A stretch of 64,000 nt of DNA from Desulfobulbaceae bacterium (GCA_018335795.1 JAGXRP010000082.1:1-64000); one strand, 5' to 3'. Shown: positions 46,001 to 54,110, counted from the stretch's first letter. The notes: generated by a model from the letters alone, not told the origin. Numbers and translations: made by a program.

Positions 46001-47094
46001 TTTTGATAGACTGCGTCAGTATTGTATAATACTTTATAGGCACGATAGTTAATACCAAACCCATATTCAATCTCAAATGCAATGGTTTTGTCATTTCTTA
46101 CCTCAGTAATTATATCCTTTCCCCAATTAATCAAAGTATTGCCATTTGGAAGTCGGAAAGCACTACCCATCAATGATTGATAAATATCAGGGACCTTACG
46201 ATACTCCCAAACTTTTGTGGCTGTCATATTCACTTCGTCAATGCTGTATTCAACAGCACGTGAATACTGTGGCTCTTTCAAATTTCCATTATCGTAAAGC
46301 AAAACATTCCCATTACTCAAAAACATTGCAGTATGTTGGTGCGAAAATCCGAAAAAACCGTTAACATTGTCGTTAATGAAAGTGAACTGATTCCCCTTAC
46401 TTTGGGAACCTCCCATTTTCCAAATAATTTCTGATGTTTGTCTGTTTATTTTAATGATTTGGTCGTAATGTCTGACAGAAATCAATATGTTTCCGTCTTT
46501 ATCTTCATCCATAGAATTAATATGAGTCAAATCTATGTTCTTTTGGGTCAAATCAATTCTTGATGTAACATCGGTGATATTCAAATGGTCAAGAACATCC
46601 CATTTCCAATAAATTTGGCCCGTTTTATCAGTTTCAACTAATACATTTGTCATTAAATTAGCATCTTCTCGCCCACCGGGAACGATTTTGCTCATATCTT
46701 TTTTGACATTATCTCTTAACAACATAAGAATTCTGCCATTTTTCAAGAGAAGCATATCGTGAAAATCTATACTTATTGAGGTCGGATTTACGACAGTATC
46801 AAGCAATTCAAACTGAAAGTTGTAAATATAAACAACATCCCTATTGAAGGAAATCCAATATTTATCATTAATAGGTTTCAACCCTGTGCTGCTGGTGATA
46901 TTATCGTTATTAAAAATTCGATAACCGTAATTGTCGGTAACACCAAAATATTCTTTGTTATTATCTTTAAAAATCAAATAGCCGGGAGCTGGTTCATTAA
47001 GAGTATTGACATTATAGTCAGGCTCAGCATTTGTGTTTGCAAAACTAAATAACATTATTGTTAAAATCAATATTTTTATAATACTAATTCTCAT
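43060..47094 (-). CDS. T9SS-exported ASST-propeller protein with eight FnIII-like repeats (paralogue 2)
   Basis: A 1344-aa protein with the same layout as its downstream neighbour: signal peptide (IIKILILTIMLFSFANTNA), opening EPAPGYLIF, and an ASST-type propeller with IDFHDMLLLKNGRIL, DLTHINSMDEDKDGNIL, SEIIWKMGGSQSKG and FGFSHQHTAMFLSNG, so the same His positions are kept. Eight FnIII-like repeats follow (for example PKLIAPENNQISVKKSDSLVW). The C-terminal sorting domain, SNYPNPFSGSTTFTYS to YYYRLLFGNNIKY, is of the FlgD-like type and resembles those of the two upstream paralogues more than that of paralogue 1. The ATG lies 6 nt after the upstream stop. Function as for paralogue 1. Confidence 0.82.
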   Translation of the reverse strand: MRISIIKILILTIMLFSFANTNAEPDYNVNTLNEPAPGYLIFKDNNKEYFGVTDNYGYRIFNNDNITSSTGLKPINDKYWISFNRDVVYIYNFQFELLDTVVNPTSISIDFHDMLLLKNGRILMLLRDNVKKDMSKIVPGGREDANLMTNVLVETDKTGQIYWKWDVLDHLNITDVTSRIDLTQKNIDLTHINSMDEDKDGNILISVRHYDQIIKINRQTSEIIWKMGGSQSKGNQFTFINDNVNGFFGFSHQHTAMFLSNGNVLLYDNGNLKEPQYSRAVEYSIDEVNMTATKVWEYRKVPDIYQSLMGSAFRLPNGNTLINWGKDIITEVRNDKTIAFEIEYGFGINYRAYKVLYNTDAVYQNISGIGDYDFNNQNYNTGIKLTVSNISGSGQSHFQRHKYAPHNGIFSDSAFSHVYPVRWVFTHKGINSISGKIRINTASVIGMGDPKMAIIYKRDKETEGIFTPLNTNYDPIKNELFADFEGKGEFVVVSIKLKTPFLISPISGSGTFTNVELKNEQVKGASLYQIQLDTNISFLNPVINFFSETNINKLESLHENTKYFWRVRALSLNDTTAWSSIFWFLTGVSAPKLIAPENNQISVKKSDSLVWTEINGLIKYQVEISDDAKFLNLRLDTITSSNAVLIPYYLEPDKQYYWRVRAIRDTYISYYSEVFAFKTAMNPPFLSAPANNAVNISTSFVFSWTPSKGASSYSIEISETRDFENVAFSYYNIHQTKWNVSELLYDKKYFWRVKAVREIDSSDWSSIFEFNSILPQPKLLLPADAATEVPIYSALSWEKNNESDKYSIQLATDFAFQNLVVDSSDISMNKFLIIDMMPKTKYFWRVKATRGPQFGDWSRIRSFTTESGVSIATPTLITPLSNSEIYVNACLVWSKIFNAESYHLQIANSESFSQIIIDTEVIKENYFTLSDLEYNKQYFWRVRAINKWTQSDWMQNSSFYTHDPYKSVKLIAPLNNETQVALNGQLTWKLIDDADFYRIQIDTKPDFLNPLIDNSTLTIPTFDYENLSPNHTYYWRVRYTKNIQYSGWSSVWQFSTLTEFTLETPNIILPLPNSRNISIKGGFEWEEIEGATKYHFILSKDAKFNQIILEYPNSTESNVNCCNLEYGVNYFWRVAAFNDSSSSLWSSVSTFLTELEAPNLTYPVNGSKDIPMNPRLIWDLTNTVSKYHVQISLDDNFENTVLDKSDLENNYLDCELNSYTKYFVRIRNFNDTNESRWSNISSFTTSNTMSASESRICTDAVTISNYPNPFSGSTTFTYSNNEDGLTTLELFDIYGNQIATIFSAFFEGGTHNIKWNTGNLNSGLYYYRLLFGNNIKYGNLIIIN

Positions 47095-47100
47095 CTAAAT

Positions 47101-49566
47101 TTACCTGCTTATAACCATTTTTTTTGTGATAGAATTACTGCCAACGTTGAGTTTGTAAACATATATGCCGGGCGTCAAGTTGCCCGAATCCCATTTGAAA
47201 TTGTGATTGCCGGCTTCAACATAGCTTGAGTATATAACAAGTTCAGGCTGCCCGAGTATATTATAAATTGAAATGCTTGCATTTCCAGGTACTTGAGTGG
47301 AAAATTCAAATGTTGTAGAATTGTTTACCGGATTCGGATTATTTATAATCGCAAGTTTATATTGGTCGGCGTCTTCAACACTTGTTGTACCATCAATTCT
47401 GAAAACTTCATCACTAATAGTCGTCAATTCGGGATTAAGAAGACTTGTAATTCTGACGCGATAATTAGAATCTGCCAAAATGTCTTCGCTAACAATCCAA
47501 GCAAAAGCGCCTGTATAACTAACGATTGAATCAATAATTGAAGTAACGACGTTACCTTCGAGTAAAAGCTCTATCTTGACAGGGTCATTAATATTTTTGT
47601 TCCAACGTATGAAATGTCTTTTGCCATCTTTTAGCCATTTTTCTCCACCGACCGGTGTTGTTATATCCAAAAATGATGGTTTAGTAGTGAAACTTCTTGT
47701 TTCTGACCAATCGCCTTCGCCATATTCATTAGATATCATGACACGCCAAAAGAATTCTGTCCCTTTCGCAAGTTCATCTATAATAGCAAAAGTTGGTTTA
47801 GCAATTTTGTCAATTACAACGTTTTCAAACTCTATATCAGTAGCAATCTGAAGACGACAATCATTGTAGTAGCCTTGTGGACTCCATTTAAAAGTGACAG
47901 GAACATCTTCATTTAGTATTTCTAATGCTTCAGGAGAATTTAAAATAGGTTTATTTGGCAATTGCTCAGTAGCCGGAATCCCGAAAATAAATTCACCGAA
48001 TTCGTTTGTTTCAACGATTAGTTCATTAGTCGAAGCATTGTATGTGGTAACAAGTTGAGTGAAAACACCTTCGTTAACAGTAGTTCTGTGATAAACAGCC
48101 CATCTTTCCGGCTCAACTAACCAAGGAAGTTCAGAAATGTTAAATTTTAATTCAGCTGTGAAGCTATTTATACTTGTCTTTTCGATTACAAACTTATATG
48201 GTGCAACCCAAGGGGCTCTTTCATCAAATCGTGGGTAACGTGGAGAGTATTCATACTTTTTGACGTTGACTCTATTATAAGGTGATGCATTATTCAGTGC
48301 AGAAAATATGACTGTAACACCGGTTTGAATTTCACCGCTATTGAATCTATATGTATTTAAAGGCAACAATTCTTCTAAAGTCACATTTGCAGCTACTTGA
48401 TTTAGGGGCCAAGGAGTTTTGAGCCAACGAAAGCTTCCAACATTTGCCGGGAGTTCCATTTCGAGTGCAATGCTACCATCTGGTCTTACTTCGGTCAAAT
48501 CTTTCTTATACTGCGATGCAACCCAGCCCCAACCAATCAATGAATTACCATTAGGTAATCTTCTCATCGAACCATTGGCTGAAGTAAAGATATCAATATC
48601 ATTTCTGAAATCCCAAACCATTGTTGCGCTCTTCCCTACTTGGTCAAGTTTATACTCAACGCCCCGAGAATATTTCGGGTTATGCTGAAAGCCATTATCA
48701 AATAAAGTAATATTTCCATTAGGTAAACAACGAATATCATGTTGCCAAGAGAAATAATAAGGGGCATTTTCTTCGTGTTCGTTAATGAAATTAAATTCAT
48801 TGTTATCGCCGCCTAAACGCCAAATTAGTTCACCGGACTTCCTATCAATTTTAATTATTTCCGAACTTAATCTGCTTGAAATTAATATATTGCCCTCGTA
48901 GTCGAAATCCATCGAATTATATAGGACATGATAAAAGTATTTGAGAGTGACATCGGAATAGGTTTCCAATATCGGAAAGTGATTCCAAGCATTATACTGA
49001 AAGACTACATTTTTGTCGGCATCAAATTCTTGAACTACAGAACTTCGCACGACTGCATTTGGGTCTCCGTTTGGTGTATGAAGGCTCATATCAATGTGCT
49101 TTAGTTCAAAAGCCAACATCAAATAATGCCCGTTTGGCATCATTACAAATTCATGACCGCCGGTAGGTAAACCGTTTCCGGCTACAAATCTATCAACTTC
49201 TTCCAAATCGTCATTAAAGATGGATACATATGTTTCAGCGAAGCCACCCGGGTCAAAGGCTACAACTGAAGTTGTTGTCATCATACCATTTGGTTGGGCA
49301 ACAAAGTTCCAATTTTCATATTCCATTGCTTTATATTTATATGATTCTCCGTCATTGGTTAAAACCGCGATATAATATGGATAAAGGGTTCCTCGGTTTG
49401 ACATGAAGATGGCTCCTGGAGAGGGATTATCGGTCTTTGTTATCAATAACGGCGGAAAACCTTCAGGTAATTCGGCGCTTTTTAAAACCGGCGAACTTAG
49501 TAAAAAAGCTACTATATATATGAATGCAAATTGTGGCACAAGGTATTTGGAATCAAATCTCATCAT
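47101..49566 (-). CDS. T9SS-exported ASST-propeller protein, short repeat form (paralogue 3)
   Basis: An 821-aa secreted protein. After the signal peptide (FAFIYIVAFLLSSPVLKSA) the opening DNPSPGAIFMSNRG parallels the other paralogues. The ASST-type propeller shows FYHVLYNSMDFDYEGNILIS, SGELIWRLGGDNNEF, FSWQHDIRCLPNGNITLFDN and RRLPNGNSLIGWG. The first FHD motif of the others is here GHEFVMMPNGHY, so one His position differs. Only one FnIII-like repeat (PVTFKWSPQGYYND) plus an Ig/Kre9-type module (TTPVGGEKWLKDGKRHFIRW) precede the sorting domain (NNPNPVNNSTTFEFS, PGIYVYKLNVGS). GGGGA precedes an ATG pair; 49563 is an equally good start. It lies within the same operon. Confidence 0.8.
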   Translation of the reverse strand: MMRFDSKYLVPQFAFIYIVAFLLSSPVLKSAELPEGFPPLLITKTDNPSPGAIFMSNRGTLYPYYIAVLTNDGESYKYKAMEYENWNFVAQPNGMMTTTSVVAFDPGGFAETYVSIFNDDLEEVDRFVAGNGLPTGGHEFVMMPNGHYLMLAFELKHIDMSLHTPNGDPNAVVRSSVVQEFDADKNVVFQYNAWNHFPILETYSDVTLKYFYHVLYNSMDFDYEGNILISSRLSSEIIKIDRKSGELIWRLGGDNNEFNFINEHEENAPYYFSWQHDIRCLPNGNITLFDNGFQHNPKYSRGVEYKLDQVGKSATMVWDFRNDIDIFTSANGSMRRLPNGNSLIGWGWVASQYKKDLTEVRPDGSIALEMELPANVGSFRWLKTPWPLNQVAANVTLEELLPLNTYRFNSGEIQTGVTVIFSALNNASPYNRVNVKKYEYSPRYPRFDERAPWVAPYKFVIEKTSINSFTAELKFNISELPWLVEPERWAVYHRTTVNEGVFTQLVTTYNASTNELIVETNEFGEFIFGIPATEQLPNKPILNSPEALEILNEDVPVTFKWSPQGYYNDCRLQIATDIEFENVVIDKIAKPTFAIIDELAKGTEFFWRVMISNEYGEGDWSETRSFTTKPSFLDITTPVGGEKWLKDGKRHFIRWNKNINDPVKIELLLEGNVVTSIIDSIVSYTGAFAWIVSEDILADSNYRVRITSLLNPELTTISDEVFRIDGTTSVEDADQYKLAIINNPNPVNNSTTFEFSTQVPGNASISIYNILGQPELVIYSSYVEAGNHNFKWDSGNLTPGIYVYKLNVGSNSITKKMVISR

Positions 49567-49647
49567 TTCCCCTATTTAATTTTTTTTTTTCAATAACTTA
49601 TAAAAAATAAACACAAAAAATCATAAAAAGTTACATTTTGTTCATAA

Positions 49648-50919
49648 TTATTTTTTAATAACCATTTTAGATGTTTTTGAGTGATCTCCGACAATAATTT
49701 TGTACAAATACATTCCGGAAGTAAATCCTTCAGAATCCCAATCAAAGCTGTAAACACCCGGCTCAACAAACGATGAGTAAATAACATCACCTAATTGTCC
49801 GTACATATTATAAATTGAGATAGTTGCCATCCCTGATACTTCTGTTGAAAATTCAAAAATAGTTGAACTATTGAATGGATTCGGGCTATTTGAAATCGAA
49901 AGAGGAGATGAAATTGATGGCATGTCCTCGATACTTGTTGTAGGGTCAACGATTTTGAAAACTTCGTCGCTGATTGATGCCAATTGAGGATTCTTGAGAT
50001 TAGTTATTTTTATTTTATAAGTTGAATCAGGTATAATCTCCTTATCCACAATCCATGCGAATGCACCTGTAAAGCTCAATATTGAATCAGAAATAGATGC
50101 AACAACTACATCATCACGCAAAAGTTCAATTTTAACAGCTTCGTCAATATTTTTTTCCCACCGAATGAAATTATGTGTAGTATCTTTATTCCAAACCTCG
50201 CCTCCAATAGGAGTAATCAAATCCATATATGCTTCCGAAATTGTAAAAGTATAGGTTTCTGACCATTCACCTTGTTCTAAATCATTTGTAACAGCAACTT
50301 TCCAAAAATACTCAGTGTTAGGTTGCAAAATGTCAGTTGTCAATGATGTTTCGATTAAACTATCTTCTTCAATAACTATATTTTCGAAATTAGCATCTTC
50401 AGCCACAAGAATTGCTGAATGTCTAAAATATCCTTTTGGGCTCCATGAAAATTTTACATTTTTGTCGTTCAAAACTCTTTCGCCGTAAAGAGGTGTAGTC
50501 ATAAATGGTTGGGGAGGAGTGACTTGTTCGTAAGATTTAGCTAATATAAATTCACCAAATGAATTGGTCTGTACTATTAATTCACCGCTTCTTCCATCAA
50601 AACCTGTCTCTAACTTTCTGAAATACCCGGCACCATAGGTGATTAAACCATTTGGTTGTACTGCAAAATTTGAAGTATTACCTGTCATTTTTTTAAACTT
50701 AAGTACATTCCCTGCACTATCAGCTATAATTGTATAAGCACCATAGCCTTGACCACGAGCAGAAAAAAGCATTACACCCGGAGATGGATTATTGACTGTT
50801 AATATTTCAAATGGCGGAAAGTCTCCCGGCAATTCGTCCGCAAATGTGGTTGAAACTGCTGGTGTCATGAGAAATATGATAAATAATAAAATTAAGACTT
50901 TAGTTGAAAAAGAGATCAT
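49648..50919 (-). CDS. Propeller-deleted T9SS paralogue (paralogue 4)
   Basis: A 423-aa secreted protein that matches the two ends of paralogue 3 but lacks its middle. The N-terminus (signal, PGDFPPFEILTVNNPSPGVM, FAVQPNGLI) aligns with FAQPNGM-type text of paralogue 3. It then jumps at about 50590-50650 to KLETGFDGRSGELIVQTNSF, the counterpart of QLVTTYNASTNELIVETNEF, so about 390 residues of ASST propeller are absent. The frame remains open and the FnIII-like repeat, Ig-like module (TPIGGEVWNKDTTHNFIRW) and sorting domain (NSPNPFNSSTIFEFS) are intact. GGATAAGC lies just before the ATG. It is the first gene of the four-gene cluster. It cannot be an ASST enzyme; it may be a surface scaffold or a decaying copy. 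Confidence 0.8.
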   Translation of the reverse strand: MISFSTKVLILLFIIFLMTPAVSTTFADELPGDFPPFEILTVNNPSPGVMLFSARGQGYGAYTIIADSAGNVLKFKKMTGNTSNFAVQPNGLITYGAGYFRKLETGFDGRSGELIVQTNSFGEFILAKSYEQVTPPQPFMTTPLYGERVLNDKNVKFSWSPKGYFRHSAILVAEDANFENIVIEEDSLIETSLTTDILQPNTEYFWKVAVTNDLEQGEWSETYTFTISEAYMDLITPIGGEVWNKDTTHNFIRWEKNIDEAVKIELLRDDVVVASISDSILSFTGAFAWIVDKEIIPDSTYKIKITNLKNPQLASISDEVFKIVDPTTSIEDMPSISSPLSISNSPNPFNSSTIFEFSTEVSGMATISIYNMYGQLGDVIYSSFVEPGVYSFDWDSEGFTSGMYLYKIIVGDHSKTSKMVIKK

Positions 50920-51461
50920 AAAGCTTATCCATATGAAATTATTTTAATTTTGCAAAAATCATTTGTGAAAGTTAAGTAATTTTTTGTTCATTTTCAAATT
51001 ATTTTTTTGCATGGTTATAGTTCATATTATTTTCATTTTCGGTTCATTATTTGAAATATAAACTACACGTTGAATTGTAATAAATTTTGTAAACAAAACA
51101 AGACCCAAAAATTTAAAAACATAACACACTTTAACGCATTGACCTGAAGGGAGACTACCTCATATAGGAATCTTTATTATTTCATGACAGTTCACCTCAC
51201 TCCGCCTCTTTCAAAGTTTAGTGCGAAAGAAAGATTAAAATCCCCTTATCGTTAGCTCACTTTCTTTTCCCAAAGTGGGACTAAGGTGGATTTGACAACA
51301 TAAGGCAGGACGAGAGAAAAACAATCTTTCCGGTCCGCTTTGCAAACTATACTCATGAGGCGAATTTAAGAATTATGTCTCATCTTTAAAACAAAAAAGC
51401 TGTCCATATGGGACAGCCTCGCGAGGTGAAGTTTCTTGGTCTTGTTCTTAATCAGATTGAT
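50920..51461. other. Long gene-free region between the ASST cluster and the trans-sulfuration gene
   Basis: No ORF of note occurs here. 50920-51120 is very AT-rich and should contain the minus-strand promoter of the ASST cluster, though I saw no good TAnnTTTG box. 51130-51360 is richer in G+C, with an imperfect hairpin CACTTT/AAAGTG (51258-51277) and phrases such as AAAGTGGGACTAAGGTGGATT that resemble decayed intergenic repeat text; similar G-run/GGATT wording occurs near 446. The right end holds a terminator, annotated separately. Confidence 0.6.
51393..51417 (-). terminator. Terminator of the trans-sulfuration gene
   Basis: On the minus strand a stem GCTGTCC / GGACAGC (51399-51405 with 51411-51417, loop of 5) is followed by a T-run (six A on the plus strand just before 51399). 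It lies 45 bp after the stop codon of the gene at 51462. Confidence 0.85.
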
Positions 51462-52649
51462 TTATGGAATCATCGCTAAAGCGTTATCTAATGCTGAAAG
51501 CAAATCGTTTACATCTTCAATTCCAACCGAAATACGAATCAGTCCGTCATAAATGTGAGCTTTTTCGCGTGATTCCTTACCCATACCGGCATGAGTCATT
51601 GATGCCGGGTGTTGGATAAGTGATTCGACTCCGCCAAGGCTGACTGCGAGTTGAAAAAGTTCGATATTGTTCATAACGGTAATCCCGGCTTCAATTCCAC
51701 CAAGCAATTCTGCGGCTATCATAGAGCCCGGACCGGTCATCTGTTTCAATCCGAGTTCATATTGTGGGTGAGATTTAAGCCCGGGATAATTGACCCATTT
51801 TACTTTTGGGTGATTTTCGAGGAATTCGGCGATAATCATAGCATTTTCAGCTTGCTGTTTGACTCTTATCGAAAGAGTTTTTAAGCCTCGGTGTACGAGG
51901 AATGAATTGAATGGGTCTATCACACCGCCAATAAGATTGAGTGATTTGCGGAACGACTTGTATTCGGATTCATCTTTGAGTATAATAATTCCTGCAACAA
52001 CGTCAGCGTGACCATTCAGATATTTTGTCATGCTATGGACAACATAATCTGCTCCGAAAAGTATTGGCTTTTGATATATAGGGCTCATGAAAGTATTGTC
52101 CACGGCGAGTTTAGCACCTGCCTTGTGGGCGATTAGAGCTATGGCGGCAATATCAGCCATAACGACTGAAGGATTGCCCGGAGTTTCGATAAAAATTAAT
52201 TTTGTGTTTGATTGGACTGCCTTTTGAACAGCTTCGGAATTGCAAGTATCAACAAATGTAGTTTCGACACCAAATCTGGTGAAGAAATCATGTAATATTG
52301 TGTATGTTGGACCGTAAACGGCTTCACTGCAAATTACATGGTCGCCATGGCTCAGAACGGTAGCAAATAAGGTGTGGATTGCAGCCATTCCGCTGGCGCA
52401 TCCAAGTGCTTTTGCTCCCATTTCGAGAGCAGCAATGGCATCTTCCATTGCTTCGACTGTTGGGTTGCGCATTCTGGTGTAGATATAACCATCGGATTCT
52501 CCCTTAAATAGTGAAGCTCCGTGATTTACATCTTTGAATTTGAATGTTGAAGTTTGATAAATCGGTGTTACGATAGAACCTTCGGGGGTTTCTTTAGTTC
52601 CGGCGTGAACACATATTGTTTCTTGCTTATAATTACGAATGTCTTTCAT
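51462..52649 (-). CDS. Cys/Met-metabolism PLP enzyme (cystathionine gamma-synthase / methionine gamma-lyase type)
   Basis: A 395-aa fold-type I PLP enzyme of the trans-sulfuration family. Lys209 in VVHSMTKYLNGHADVVAG is the PLP Schiff base; YTRMRNPTVEAMED binds the phosphate of the neighbouring subunit; ETPGNPSVVMADI and LAVDNTFMSPIYQKP are family blocks; GGVESLIQHPASMTH closes the active site. Whether it is cystathionine gamma-synthase, a gamma-lyase or O-acetylhomoserine sulfhydrylase cannot be settled from the sequence; the Cys that marks methionine gamma-lyases is not clear (the corresponding segment reads YGPTYTILHDF). The ATG at 52649 has GGAG 5 nt upstream. A hairpin with a T-run sits just before the ribosome site. 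Confidence 0.88.
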   Translation of the reverse strand: MKDIRNYKQETICVHAGTKETPEGSIVTPIYQTSTFKFKDVNHGASLFKGESDGYIYTRMRNPTVEAMEDAIAALEMGAKALGCASGMAAIHTLFATVLSHGDHVICSEAVYGPTYTILHDFFTRFGVETTFVDTCNSEAVQKAVQSNTKLIFIETPGNPSVVMADIAAIALIAHKAGAKLAVDNTFMSPIYQKPILFGADYVVHSMTKYLNGHADVVAGIIILKDESEYKSFRKSLNLIGGVIDPFNSFLVHRGLKTLSIRVKQQAENAMIIAEFLENHPKVKWVNYPGLKSHPQYELGLKQMTGPGSMIAAELLGGIEAGITVMNNIELFQLAVSLGGVESLIQHPASMTHAGMGKESREKAHIYDGLIRISVGIEDVNDLLSALDNALAMIP

Positions 52650-52665
52650 TGTGTCTCCATGAAAT

Positions 52666-52697
52666 AAAAAATGTCGGTTATTGTAAAAATAACCGAC
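52666..52697 (-). terminator. Strong hairpin with T-run in the leader of the PLP gene
   Basis: Stem GTCGGTTATT / AATAACCGAC (52673-52682 with 52688-52697, loop GTAAA) followed on the minus strand by a T-run (52672-52667) that ends about 13 nt before the GGAG of the PLP gene. It can terminate read-through from the FKBP gene, or act as an attenuator if transcription starts in the 60 bp upstream. Confidence 0.8.
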
Positions 52698-52733
52698 ACA
52701 AAATTAACTATAATTCACATGCAATAAAAACTA

Positions 52734-52752
52734 TGAGCAAATTTTATGCTCA
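52734..52752 (-). terminator. Weak hairpin after the FKBP gene
   Basis: Stem TGAGCA / TGCTCA (52734-52739 with 52747-52752, loop of 7) followed on the minus strand by TAGTTTTTA. It lies 9 bp beyond the FKBP stop and may be that gene's own, weaker terminator. Confidence 0.5.
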
Positions 52753-52760
52753 AAATGAAT

Positions 52761-53492
52761 TTAATCTATGACATCGAGTAATTCAACATCAAAAATCAAA
52801 ACTTGATTTGGCCCGATTGATGGATGAGCATTTTCGCCATATGCCAATTCAGAAGGAATATAGAACTGCATTTTACCACCAACTTTCATAAGTTGCAAAC
52901 CTTCAGTCCAACCTTTGATAACGCCCGACAAAGGAAATTCGATCGGTTCGCCTCTTTTGTATGAACTGTCAAATTCCTCTCCATTGATAAAGGTACCTTT
53001 GTAATGTACTTTAACTTTACTTGTAGCTTTAGGTGCTTTACCTGTGCCCGGAGTAATTTCTTTATATTGCAAACCTGATGCAGTAACTTTTACACCGGGT
53101 TTAGTTTTGTTTTGTTCAAGGAATTCTTTTCCTTTTTGCAAATTCACACCAGCCATTTTATTTGTCTCCTCTTGTTTTATAGCTTCGCCTTGTTGGCGTC
53201 TTACGTTGATTTCAGCTACAAGTGCTTGCATCATTGCGTCAACTTTAGCTTGGTCCATTTCAATTTGATTGCCGCTTAGTGCATCTACAATACCCTGCTT
53301 GAGGGCGTCAATATTTACTTTAACGGAATCCATAGCCAAAGAACCACCCCATTGTGTTCCAATTATGTAGGAAATTGAATCCTGCGCATTTTTGAGTTCA
53401 ATCGGCTTAGTCTGTTCTTTTTTGTTTTGTGCTTCAGCACCACATGATACTAATAAAAAAAGCGAGATTGTTATAGAAAAAATCTTATACAT
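52761..53492 (-). CDS. FKBP-type peptidyl-prolyl isomerase lipoprotein (FkpA/Mip-like)
   Basis: A 243-aa periplasmic or outer-membrane folding factor. The signal ends in a lipobox LVSC with Cys17 as the lipid site. An N-terminal helical dimerisation domain follows (DSISYIIGTQWGGSLAMDSV, then charged helices), and the C-terminal FKBP domain has KVKVHYKGTFINGEEFDSSY, PIEFPLSGVIKGWTEGLQLM and MQFYIPSELAYGENAHP, with the Trp and Tyr of the active pocket present. This is the FkpA/Mip domain order. It would speed proline isomerisation in exported proteins. It is divergent from ribH. Confidence 0.93.
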   Translation of the reverse strand: MYKIFSITISLFLLVSCGAEAQNKKEQTKPIELKNAQDSISYIIGTQWGGSLAMDSVKVNIDALKQGIVDALSGNQIEMDQAKVDAMMQALVAEINVRRQQGEAIKQEETNKMAGVNLQKGKEFLEQNKTKPGVKVTASGLQYKEITPGTGKAPKATSKVKVHYKGTFINGEEFDSSYKRGEPIEFPLSGVIKGWTEGLQLMKVGGKMQFYIPSELAYGENAHPSIGPNQVLIFDVELLDVID

Positions 53493-53584
53493 TTGGTAAA
53501 TACTCCAATAAATTATAAAAAATTATAAATTTCAAATTATTTTTACTAAAATAACGTCTTCACAGCAAACATTTACGATTCATT

Positions 53585-53617
53585 ATTGTAAAAATTGGAA
53601 TTTTATTGTTAAATTTG
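53585..53617 (+). promoter_or_regulatory. Candidate Bacteroidota-type promoter for ribH
   Basis: ATTG (53585-53588) and TAAATTTG (53610-53617, fits TAnnTTTG) are 21 bp apart. The predicted start lies about 20 nt before the ribH ATG at 53646. Confidence 0.5.
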
Positions 53618-53645
53618 AAAATTGTATAAAGAAAAAGAGAAATTA

Positions 53646-54110
53646 ATGCCGCAAATAATTGAAGGAATTTTTGATGCAAAAGGCAAATCATTTGCCATTG
53701 TAGTGTCACGTTGGAATCAGTTTGTGGTTTCAAAGCTGCTTGATGGTGCCTTAGACGGACTCCGCAGAAACCAAGCTGATGACGCTAAAATCACTATAGC
53801 TTATTGCCCCGGTGCTTTTGAATTACCGCTGATTGTCAAGAAAATGGCTGAATCGAAAAAGTATGATGCTATTATTGCACTTGGTGCTGTTATTCGTGGC
53901 TCAACGCCTCATTTCGACTATATCGCCTCCGAAGTAAGCAAAGGCATTGCTCGAGTTTCACTCGATTCCGGAGTACCATGTATTTTGGGAGTATTGACAA
54001 CAGATACTATTGAACAAGCTATTGAAAGGTCGGGAGCTAAACAGGGCAACAAAGGTTTTGAATCTGCCATTACGGCAATCGAAATGATTTCATTAATTAA
54101 TGCCTTGTAA
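53646..54110 (+). CDS. ribH: 6,7-dimethyl-8-ribityllumazine synthase
   Basis: Penultimate enzyme of riboflavin synthesis, forming lumazine from the pyrimidinedione and dihydroxybutanone phosphate; usually a 60-mer or pentamer. [17 protein letters not shown] holds the ribityl-binding Trp23, [15 protein letters not shown] is the substrate strand, and [14 protein letters not shown] contains the catalytic His89. Length (154 aa) is typical. The ATG at 53646 is preferred to an upstream TTG at 53622, whose added residues are Lys/Glu-rich and not family-like. No other rib genes are present. The PorZ-like gene follows 54 bp later on the same strand. Confidence 0.96.
   Translation: MPQIIEGIFDAKGKSFAIVVSRWNQFVVSKLLDGALDGLRRNQADDAKITIAYCPGAFELPLIVKKMAESKKYDAIIALGAVIRGSTPHFDYIASEVSKGIARVSLDSGVPCILGVLTTDTIEQAIERSGAKQGNKGFESAITAIEMISLINAL

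Noticed and set aside
49648-50919. Pseudogene
   Set aside because: The deletion is in frame, and start, ribosome site, signal peptide and sorting domain are intact, so I list it as a CDS.
52650-52760. SAM riboswitch before the PLP gene
   Set aside because: Only two simple hairpins are visible; the multi-stem junction and conserved core of SAM riboswitches are missing and the region is too short.
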